Source: CAWGCA01 sp963820955 (lineage in GTDB: Bacteria > Pseudomonadota > Gammaproteobacteria > Chromatiales > Chromatiaceae). Taken from it: a stretch of DNA of 64,000 nt. Both the position numbers and the translations under genes were made by a program. The number at the start of each line of letters is the position of its first letter. The stretch's first letter is position 1. Shown here piece by piece: positions 27,359 to 34,965 of the stretch. The stretch covers positions 78,506-142,505 of the forward strand of contig CAWGCA010000037.1 of assembly GCA_963820955.1 (NCBI GenBank). Direction: 5' to 3'. The notes beneath the pieces are model-generated. The model made no database searches. It was not told the DNA's origin and saw nothing but the letters and a program-made list of their open reading frames with translations.

Positions 27359-28159
27359 ATGAATACCGATTCTCTACAGGCAACATTCTATCGTGTTCGC
27401 AGCAACAAGGCCTTTGAACTTTTTGTTGTCTTCGTCATTATCTTCTCGGCCCTGGTAATAGGCGCCAAGACCTATGATATGCCGCCCACCTTTATCCAGG
27501 TGGCGCACTGGCTTGACTGGGGCATTACCTTTTTCTTTCTGACTGAGATCACGATTCGATTCCTTGGCGAGGAGCGAAAGCGAGACTTCTTCAAGAGCGG
27601 ATGGAATATCTTCGACACCCTGATCGTCACGATTAGCCTGATTCCGATTCAGGACAGCGAGATGGCAGTGATTGGTCGACTGATCCGCATCTTCCGTGTA
27701 TTGCGTATGGTCTCGATCATCCCCGAGCTGCGCATGCTCATGAACTCGCTGATTAAGGCGCTGCCGCAGCTGGGTTATATTTTGCTGCTGATGTTTATCA
27801 TCTTCTATATTTACGCCGCTATTGGCTCGACCTTCTTTGCAGCAATCAATCCTGTTCTCTGGGGAGATATCACCATCTCCATGCTGACTCTGTTCCGGGT
27901 AATGACCTTCGAGGACTGGACCGACGTGATGTACGAGACCTTGGCAGTACATGGCTGGAGCTGGGCCTATTATCTAAGCTTTATTTTCTTTACTGCCTTT
28001 GCATTTCTCAACATGGTGATTGGTATTGTGGTCAACGTGATGAACGAAGAGCATGAGCGCATGCGGGAACTGGAAAAGGCGGAAGAGTATGTCACTCTGG
28101 AATCTCTGAGCAGGCAACTGACCGAGATGAAACGGCTACTGGAGCAACAAAGTCGCTAA
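27359..28159 (+). CDS. Voltage-gated-type ion channel (bacterial Nav/Cav-like)
   Basis: A 266-residue, six-helix channel subunit. S4 carries four arginines at three-residue spacing (RLIRIFRVLRM; Arg107, 110, 113, 116). The pore loop is LFRVMTFEDWTDVMYE with selectivity filter T183-F-E-D-W, compared with TLESW in NaChBac-type sodium channels. S6 is FLNMVIGIVVNVMNE, followed by a coiled coil (about residues 230-266) expected to assemble four subunits. It probably conducts sodium or a mixed cation current. The gene stands alone between transposon remnants. Confidence 0.9.
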   Translation: MNTDSLQATFYRVRSNKAFELFVVFVIIFSALVIGAKTYDMPPTFIQVAHWLDWGITFFFLTEITIRFLGEERKRDFFKSGWNIFDTLIVTISLIPIQDSEMAVIGRLIRIFRVLRMVSIIPELRMLMNSLIKALPQLGYILLLMFIIFYIYAAIGSTFFAAINPVLWGDITISMLTLFRVMTFEDWTDVMYETLAVHGWSWAYYLSFIFFTAFAFLNMVIGIVVNVMNEEHERMRELEKAEEYVTLESLSRQLTEMKRLLEQQSR

Positions 28160-28300
28160 AGACGGTTTTATTTACCTGTGGATGGCGAATGGGCGAGTAG
28201 CCCAGGCTGGTATCCAGCCACCTGCCCAAGCCATCGCATGGCGCGTTGAACATATCGACCCCGCTTCCGGTATTTCCGCGCGACCCACTTCACCAAGTGC

Positions 28301-28360
28301 TGTCCTGGCCCACTGGATCTTTGCCATTGAGATCGGACGGCCATTAGCCGAAAAAAGCCG
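28301..28360. repeat. Solo left end of the dispersed DDE element
   Basis: TGTCCTGGCCCACTGGATC followed by GATCGGACGGCCATTAGCCG matches the left end at 22651-22710. No right end is found nearby. Confidence 0.7.
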
Positions 28361-28554
28361 GCACTAGTTGGCCATTTTCACAACACAAATGCGGTTAAAT
28401 GTCCCTGCAGCCGAATCGGGGCGCGATGAGTGCATAATCCTGCAATCGGGGCCAACAGACACCGCCGATGTCGACACCTACCAACGCACAGGACTATGCC
28501 ACGCGCCTCAAAGCAACGACTGGAAGGTGTTTCCGACCCCGATAATTACGTTGT

Positions 28555-28795
28555 GATCCGCAATTATTATCGCGCAGGTCATTCGGCGATCACTGACTCC
28601 TGTCGTCAGACATTCCCGAAAGTGGGATCAATGGGATGTACGTCCGGAACCACGGCAATGTTTGTATTTCTTTCCGCTCCCACAAGGACAAGGCGCATTG
28701 CGCCCCACCTTTGGCTCTCCTGCCGCTCTCTTGGGATGTGAAGAAGCCACGGTTTTGCCAGCGTCTTCTCGATAAGGTAACCAATACGCATCTAT
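28555..28795. repeat. SEC-C tail repeat, copy 2
   Basis: Close copy of 25190-25425. On the minus strand it still encodes GRNAPCPCGSGKKYKHC, but it is joined at about 28795 to unrelated sequence. It is not a full gene. The rest of 28160-28999 has no gene that I can support. Confidence 0.7.
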
Positions 28796-28999
28796 GCGGT
28801 GTCCATGTAAGAGGTTTCCGGCGGTTTCGTTACCTCCGCGATCGCGCCGATTGCTACTGGCGAACGACAGTTGCCGAGTGGGAGTTTCAACCACCGAGAG
28901 AACGCACCTTTTCAAGGCGCGCTGAAACATGCAGGCTAGGCAATGCTCCTATAAGTTCCTGTACAATGTGCTGACTGAAACAGTAGTGTCACCAACCCC

Positions 29000-31795
29000 A
29001 TGAAAACAAGAAATAGAGAAAACACACTCGACTATGAAATCGAACTCTTCCGCAACCTTTTGGGCAATGTATTACGTGAACATAGCCGGAAACGGGTTTT
29101 GGTCATGGTCGAAAGGCTACTGTCTGGATTTGCCAGTCTTCATGAGCAGGATGATGAAGAACAGCGACAACAATTGATCACCCTGATCAATGGTCTTGAG
29201 CCCTCGACTCTTAACGATGTGGTCAGGGCCTTTACCCTCTATTTCGGCTTGGTCAATATTGCAGAAGAAGCCTATGAGTATCGTCGCCGCCAGGCGCAGG
29301 TTCAGGAGGGCGGGCCTCTCTGGACTGGTTCATTCGATCATACGGTGCGCGGGTTTTACGAAAGCGGGGTGGGGGAAGAGCAATTTCAGAGTCTGCTCGA
29401 GCATATTGTCTACACTCCCGTATTCACTGCCCATCCTACCGAGGCCAAACGGCGGACGATTCTTGAAACTTTACGCCGGATCTTTCTCCTCTCTCAGGAG
29501 CTGCATTTTGGCCACCTCAATCCGGAGTCACAGGAGGCCATCCAGGGCAGGATACAGGCTCAAATCCAGATCCTATGGAAAACCGATGAGGTCAGAGAAC
29601 AAAAACCTCAGGTACTGGATGAGGTAGGTCAAGGGCTCTACTTTTTCCGTGAATCGCTGTTTGAGACAGTGCCCAGGGTTTATCGGAAGCTTGAGGATGC
29701 GGTACACCGCATTTATGGTCCTGACTCACGCATCCAGTTGCCCAGCCTGATCCGTTTCGGATCCTGGATTGGTGGCGACCGGGATGGCAATCCCTATGTC
29801 AAACCGGAGACGACGGAACTGGCGATTCGCATGCATCATGAACTGATCCTGGAGGAATACATCCAACGCGTCACGGACCTCTCCAGAGAACTCAGTTTTT
29901 CCTCCTCCATGGTCCAACCCTCGGTGGAGTTTCTTGACAGTCTTTCTGCAGACGATGAGTTCTGCCGGGAGATTTTTGGGACCTCTTCCGATCCGGGCCG
30001 ACTGGAACCCTATCGGCGCAAAATGCAGATCATCAAACAACGGTTGCGCTCGAATCGGAAACGATTGAATCTGCGCATGAGCCATCAATCGATCCAACAT
30101 ATTCCGGAAGGCTATGCGACTGAGAAGGATTTTCTTAACGACCTCTATCAAGTCAGGGATTCCCTGATCAGCCATGGTGACGGCAACATCGCTCGAGAGC
30201 GGTTGCAAGACCTGATCCGGCTAGTGGAGAGCTTTGGCTTTTTTCTGGTGCATCTCGATGTACGCCAGGAATCCTCGCGTCACACAGAAGCCGTTGCTGA
30301 ACTCTTTGCCCGCCAGCCAGGCGCGCCCTACTACAAGGCATTCACTGAAGAAGAACGGATCCGCCTGTTGGAAGAGACTATCTCCCACCCTCGTCCCTTT
30401 GTTGTCGACAAAGACAATCTGACCCCCGAAACCCGTGAGACTCTTGAAGTATTTGAAGTCATGGCGGCCATGCGCGCGGAGATCAGTCCGGAGGTGTTCG
30501 GTAGCTATGTCATCTCCATGACCCATGAAGCCACCCATGTCATGGAGGTGATGTTGCTTGCGCGACTAGCGGGCCTCGCCGGCAAGGAGGCGGACGGCTG
30601 GTTCTGCAACATCCATATATCCCCTCTGTTCGAAACCATCGATGATCTTGGTCGGGTCGACACAGTGATGCAGACACTGTTCGACAATTCAACTTATGCG
30701 GACCTGCTGAAGGCTTCGGGCAACACTCAGGAAGTAATGCTGGGTTACTCGGACTCCTGCAAGGACGGCGGCATCCTTGCCTCCTCCTGGAATCTTTATG
30801 ACGCCCAGAAACGGATCATTGCTCTGGCGGATGATCGCGGCGTCTCCTGCCGGTTGTTTCATGGCCGCGGCGGCACGGTAGGCCGTGGCGGCGGCCCCAC
30901 CCACGAATCAATTCTCGCCCAGCCAGTGGATACGGTACACGGCCAGATCAAGTTCACTGAACAGGGTGAGGTGCTAGCCTACCGTTACGCCAACCCGGAA
31001 ACGGCGCTGTTTGAACTCACAATGGGTATCAGTGGGCTGATCAAGGCTAGCCGTTGTCTGATCGAACCTCCAGAGCTCGACCGAAAGGATTACCTTGGCA
31101 TCATGGACGAGTTGGCGAAATTGGGTGAGTTGGAATACCGGAACCTGGTGCAGAAATCACCCGGCCTGCTCCACTTCTTCTACGAGGCCACGCCTGTTGA
31201 GGCTATTGCGCTTTTGAACATCGGCTCCCGACCCTCCCACCGCAAGAAAGCCGATCGTTCCATCACCTCGATCCGCGCTATTCCCTGGGTGTTTGGCTGG
31301 GCCCAGTCCCGCTTCACCTTACCTGCTTGGTACGGTATTGGCAGTGCCCTGGAAAAGTGGCGCAATAATGACCCGGAACGCACCGCCAAACTCCAGAAAA
31401 TGTATCAAGAATGGCCTTTTTTCCGTTCGCTCCTGAGCAACACCCAGATGGCGCTCTTCAAGGCTGACATACCCATCGCCAAACAGTATGCCGGCCTATC
31501 GCAGAACAGTGAGCTCGGCATGAGCATCTATGAACGTATCGCGGAGGAGCACCAACGGACACTGACCCAGGTGCTGAATGTCAGCGGTCTGCACAGATTG
31601 ATGGAAGAGACGCCGGACCTGCAGAAATCCCTGGCGCGGCGCAATGCCTATCTGGATCCTCTGAATCACGTTCAGGTAGCCCTATTGAATCGCTACCGGA
31701 GCATTCCCAGCGATGATGAGGAACGCATGGCTTGGCTCAATCCCCTGCTAAGAACCATCAATGCTATTGCCGCCGGAATGCGCAATACCGGCTGA
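29000..31795 (+). CDS. ppc: Phosphoenolpyruvate carboxylase
   Basis: A 931-residue enzyme that carboxylates PEP to oxaloacetate to refill the TCA cycle. Hallmarks in order: VFTAHPTEAKRRT with the catalytic His, SWIGGDRDGNPYV, VHLDVRQESSRH, LGYSDSCKDGGIL, the catalytic loop FHGRGGTVGRGGG, and the C-terminal GMRNTG that contributes to the aspartate inhibitor site. The length fits the family. The gene is intact and flanked by transposon debris on both sides. Confidence 0.97.
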   Translation: MKTRNRENTLDYEIELFRNLLGNVLREHSRKRVLVMVERLLSGFASLHEQDDEEQRQQLITLINGLEPSTLNDVVRAFTLYFGLVNIAEEAYEYRRRQAQVQEGGPLWTGSFDHTVRGFYESGVGEEQFQSLLEHIVYTPVFTAHPTEAKRRTILETLRRIFLLSQELHFGHLNPESQEAIQGRIQAQIQILWKTDEVREQKPQVLDEVGQGLYFFRESLFETVPRVYRKLEDAVHRIYGPDSRIQLPSLIRFGSWIGGDRDGNPYVKPETTELAIRMHHELILEEYIQRVTDLSRELSFSSSMVQPSVEFLDSLSADDEFCREIFGTSSDPGRLEPYRRKMQIIKQRLRSNRKRLNLRMSHQSIQHIPEGYATEKDFLNDLYQVRDSLISHGDGNIARERLQDLIRLVESFGFFLVHLDVRQESSRHTEAVAELFARQPGAPYYKAFTEEERIRLLEETISHPRPFVVDKDNLTPETRETLEVFEVMAAMRAEISPEVFGSYVISMTHEATHVMEVMLLARLAGLAGKEADGWFCNIHISPLFETIDDLGRVDTVMQTLFDNSTYADLLKASGNTQEVMLGYSDSCKDGGILASSWNLYDAQKRIIALADDRGVSCRLFHGRGGTVGRGGGPTHESILAQPVDTVHGQIKFTEQGEVLAYRYANPETALFELTMGISGLIKASRCLIEPPELDRKDYLGIMDELAKLGELEYRNLVQKSPGLLHFFYEATPVEAIALLNIGSRPSHRKKADRSITSIRAIPWVFGWAQSRFTLPAWYGIGSALEKWRNNDPERTAKLQKMYQEWPFFRSLLSNTQMALFKADIPIAKQYAGLSQNSELGMSIYERIAEEHQRTLTQVLNVSGLHRLMEETPDLQKSLARRNAYLDPLNHVQVALLNRYRSIPSDDEERMAWLNPLLRTINAIAAGMRNTG

Positions 31796-31904
31796 CTTCC
31801 TGAAAACGTGGGTGGCTGATTCGGTTTTTTGCTTAGCTCCATCGACGTTGTTGCAAAATTCGGAAACGAAGCGAGGAATGCCCATGTCTTATACGCGATG
31901 CATC

Positions 31905-32445
31905 TTAAACCACGGAGATACGTTCCAACTTGGGCATTCCTAGCGTCGCCATCCGATTCAGAACTCGGCATTTGACTACGGCCTCGACCTGCTGCGCATC
32001 GATCCTTCGTGACGTCAGCTGTATACCGACCAATGCCTTGAAACGGGAAACTACGTTCTCGGCCAGGCTCTGACGAGTAGCCCCGCTCGAAGTCCGCCGC
32101 GGGTAGCGCCCCTCGCCCTTGATGCAACGCAGCACCGCGTCTCGAACGGCCTTAAACGGCATTGGATCTTTGACTGCGCTCAGCCTCGCATTGCGCCGCG
32201 GTGGAATCCTTGGGTCACACGCAGACTCAGATGGAATACGGCCTTGACGATCAGTGCACATTCGATGGCGCTGTTTCGGTATTAATCCGAGATCGACGGC
32301 GCCCCTCGGGTTCACCCTGATTACACCAAGTTGACACCGCATCCTCGTCGACCCACAAGGTGATACTGCCACGGCGTACCAATGCCCGGTCGTAGGTGGA
32401 CCAATTTCGGATATGGTACTTAAAGATGAAATCTGATCTCCGCAT
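31905..32445 (-). pseudogene. IS5-family transposase remnant
   Basis: The frames together read KYHIRNWSTYDRALVRRG and ITLWVDEDAV at the N-terminus, then LAENVVSRFKALVGIQLTSR and VVKCRVLNRMATLGMP at the C-terminus. These match the two ends of IS5-type DDE transposases. The middle is missing and frames are broken. Confidence 0.75.
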
Positions 32446-32806
32446 CAGCTCAGTATAGTGAAGGGCAATGAGCTCAGGCTGCTTGATTTATGCAACAACG
32501 CCTCTGCTGACCGCTTTCCCATGTGATCGGCTCTCCCGACCTCGGAGTACGATCAGCCAGTCTGACTTCCGCCAAGTCATCAGGTCTTCCTCGTCTTGTT
32601 TGCTTGTCAGACCCTACAAGCTCCCCTTGAACCTGACGGATCTCCCTTGTTCACATGAAATCCTTCGACGGCATGCCGACGGTACGGACCCTGGAAGCAC
32701 TCCAGAACACTCGGCAATACGTATCCTGAATTCCCTGTGGCTCTCAAAATCGATCTGCCTGAAAGTTCATGAGCACGACTAGCGAGATAGGTCAAAGAAA
32801 ACTTGT
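32446..32806. other. Spacer without recognised gene
   Basis: About 360 bp between two transposase remnants. One 104-codon frame is open but shows no domain I recognise and no good start. I treat it as non-coding debris. Confidence 0.45.
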
Positions 32807-33501
32807 TCACGCAGCATCTCGCCAAGCGTAACGGTGATGTAGACCGCCGACTCGCGGCAACGCAACGATTTTCGCATTGCTTGAAGCTCGCATGGTGACA
32901 ACCCTGCCACTCGGCGCGTCTTTGCCGATCCCCAAATGGCAGCGATCTTCGTGGTGGTAGTCAATGTAAGAGCGCATAAACCGGATAAAATGATGCCGGT
33001 CAAAGACGATCACATGATCGAGCAGCTCCTGTCGACCCATCGCTCCGCGACGCCATTCTGCCATGGACTTCGGTAAGCGGTGCGGCAGGGTTTGATACCC
33101 ATGGCCTTGATGAATCTGACCACCTCGGTGCTGAAGATCGCATCACGGTCGAATATCAGGTAGTTCGGCGCCGTGTCAAAGGGGAATGCCTCACGCAACT
33201 GCTGGATCACCCATGCCGCCGCCGGGTTAAAGGTCGCGTTGAAATGTAGAATGCGCCGTCGGCTGTGATCAATGGCGAAAAATCCATACAGGACCCTGAG
33301 CGAAGCGGTGGGAACAGTGAATAAGTCCATCGCTGCAATCACATCTTTGTGATTTCGCAAGAAAACCATCCAGCGTTTGAGCTGATCAGGATCAGAAGGC
33401 AGCCACGGCATGTACCGCGGCACCGTGGCCTCGGAGACCTCCAATCCGAGTTTCATCAATTCACTATGGATGCGTGGCGCGCCCCAACCATTGATTGCCA
33501 T
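32807..33501 (-). pseudogene. DDE transposase (rve core) remnant
   Basis: The minus strand encodes WGAPRIHSELMKLGLEVSEA, VIAAMDLFTVPTASLRVLYG (first Asp), YLIFDRDAIFSTEVV (second Asp) and RSPWQNGVAERWV (catalytic Glu). It then shifts frame to YIDYHHEDRCHLGIGKDAPS. It is close in kind to the remnant at 46501-46735. A frameshift near 33030 breaks it. Confidence 0.8.
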
Positions 33502-33802
33502 CTCGCGAATGAGGTCACGGCTTGAGGAAGACCGCGAGACGTGCCGTGGTGTGGGAGTGTGCCGTGCTGTCCTAAGAATTTCAAGCGTGAGCTGGCACCG
33601 ATACCAGAAATCCGCAAATGAAGCCTAAATGATTGTTTTTTAGGAGCGGATGAGTTTTGTGGAGCGACAGGCGACTCAGCGTAAGCTCGTGTCCCGCAAA
33701 ACTCCCGCAGGCATCTTTTACCGAAACTACCCGACGAATCCGTTGTTCTGCCAGCAGATTAGCCTAGATTTTAGCTGCTTCTTGGCCTCTATCAGCTGTG
33801 TA

Positions 33803-33912
33803 CTAGTGTAGGTCGCTAAACAGTTTGTAACTTATAAACGCAGTGTTTTCGGCTATCAAATCGCTGAAACCCAGTAAAACACTGTTACGCTATTTGTGAC
33901 GACCTACACTAG
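33803..33912. repeat. 110-bp palindromic element
   Basis: CTAGTGTAGGTCG at the left edge is repeated in perfect inversion at the right edge. Inside, CAGTGTTTT and AAAACACTG form a second inverted pair. The whole can fold into a branched hairpin. It may be a small MITE-like or REP-like unit; no coding capacity and no second copy were found. Confidence 0.65.
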
Positions 33913-33973
33913 GCCAATCGTTACTTGTTGTCAGAACAGCAATTCGCCATCCATCAATTTATGTATTAATATT

Positions 33974-34002
33974 TAATACTCTAATTGCGGAGAAGAGTAT
34001 TA
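33974..34002 (+). promoter_or_regulatory. Operator palindrome of the parDE-like module
   Basis: TAATACTCT and its exact reverse complement AGAGTATTA are spaced by 11 bases. The right arm touches the start codon of the antitoxin gene, and GGAGAAG inside it is the ribosome binding site. This is the usual setup for antitoxin-mediated autoregulation. Confidence 0.65.
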
Positions 34003-34247
34003 TGCCCAGAAATACATCAGTTACCCTTGGTGAACACTTCGACAAATTCATTGCCGAAAAAATACAGCAAGGCAGGTTCCAGTCTATCAGCGAAGCAGTT
34101 CGAGCAGGCCTGCGAAAACTCGAAGAGGATGAGATAAAACTTCAAGCATTGAGATCAAAATTACAAGCTGGAGAGGATAGTGCCTTGGTCAGTGATTTTG
34201 ATGGCGAAAACTTTATTGCGGCAATGCACAAAAAATACGTTAAATGA
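34002..34247 (+). CDS. parD: ParD-family antitoxin
   Basis: An 81-residue antitoxin. The N-terminal ribbon-helix-helix (NTSVTLGEHFDKFIAEKI, then GRFQSISEAVRAGLRKLE) binds DNA, and the C-terminal acidic stretch wraps the toxin. It overlaps the toxin gene by four bases (ATGA). It should neutralise the adjacent ParE-like toxin and repress the pair through the palindrome at its start codon. Confidence 0.93.
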   Translation: MPRNTSVTLGEHFDKFIAEKIQQGRFQSISEAVRAGLRKLEEDEIKLQALRSKLQAGEDSALVSDFDGENFIAAMHKKYVK

Positions 34248-34549
34248 CAGCGATCTACTCAATCCGCAAGCTCGCGATAGATGACTTGGAAAGAATGTGG
34301 TCATACACAAATGAAGAATGGGGTGTAGAGCAGGCGGACAAATACATTCGCTTGCTGCTATGTCGCTTTACATGGATCGCAGAAAATCCATTACTTGGTA
34401 AAAAACGTGATGATGTGAAACCCGGCTATTATTGTTTTCCGGAAGGGATGCATCTGGTTTTTTATATGGCCACAAAAACTGGCATCGATATTATCGGTAT
34501 TCCTCATCAAAGTATGGATATTGTCAGCCATTTGAAAAATATAGACTGA
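34244..34549 (+). CDS. parE: ParE/RelE-superfamily toxin
   Basis: A 101-residue toxin with ParE hallmarks: LAIDDLERMWSYTNEEWG at the N-terminus, FTWIAENPLLGKKRDDVKPG in the middle and HLVFYMATKTGIDIIGI near the end. ParE toxins poison DNA gyrase; RelE relatives cut mRNA. It is coupled to the ParD-like antitoxin upstream. The module looks intact. Confidence 0.93.
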   Translation: MTAIYSIRKLAIDDLERMWSYTNEEWGVEQADKYIRLLLCRFTWIAENPLLGKKRDDVKPGYYCFPEGMHLVFYMATKTGIDIIGIPHQSMDIVSHLKNID

Positions 34550-34689
34550 GGTTTTACGTAATCCCAACGGACTTTATCGCTTCCGGTGTATTATCTCCTC
34601 CAATCTTAATCCCTCAACCTATTGATATCTCAATGCGGATGAGTTTTTTGACCACACGGGCAGTTTTCTCTATAGCGTCAGCGAGAAAA

Positions 34690-34886
34690 CATAAATCGCT
34701 GCCGACTTCACGCACCCCCGCCAGCCCTTGGGAAGAGGAATTCGTGGCGGTTGAGATTTGGTAAACATCTTGAATGCCTGAAAATGAATTCTGGAGAATT
34801 CTCTATCCAAGAATACAATAAAGACAATAAATTCAGAAGGCTATGATCAGATAGGCAGACATAATGATTCGGTGGACTAGGACACC
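34690..34886. repeat. Solo terminus of the dispersed DDE element
   Basis: The segment repeats the right end of the copy at 22651-23412: GGGAAGAGGAATTCGTGGCG, then CCAAGAATACAATAAAGACA, ending GGTGGACTAGGACACC. The transposase gene is cut off at its first codons. Confidence 0.78.
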
Positions 34887-34894
34887 AGGGGTGC

Positions 34895-34965
34895 TCTGTT
34901 CGATGCGAAAGAAATCCGCCGCATCACGGGTGAGTGGTACGGCGCGGGCGGAACCGATCCGCGTC
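34895..34965 (-). pseudogene. Fragment of a tyrosine integrase gene
   Basis: About 40 bases around AATCCGCCGCATCACGGGTG match part of the integrase gene at 38218-38270, where the matching sequence reads ATCCGCCGCATCGCGGGTAA. The fragment overlaps the 3' end of the GGDEF-EAL gene and supplies its last codons. Confidence 0.55.

Noticed and set aside
28430..28741. A 103-codon plus-strand frame over the SEC-C repeat copy
   Set aside because: It is the complement of the SEC-C coding strand and has no support of its own.
32468..32782. A 104-codon plus-strand frame among transposase remnants
   Set aside because: No family resemblance and flanked by dead transposons; probably chance.
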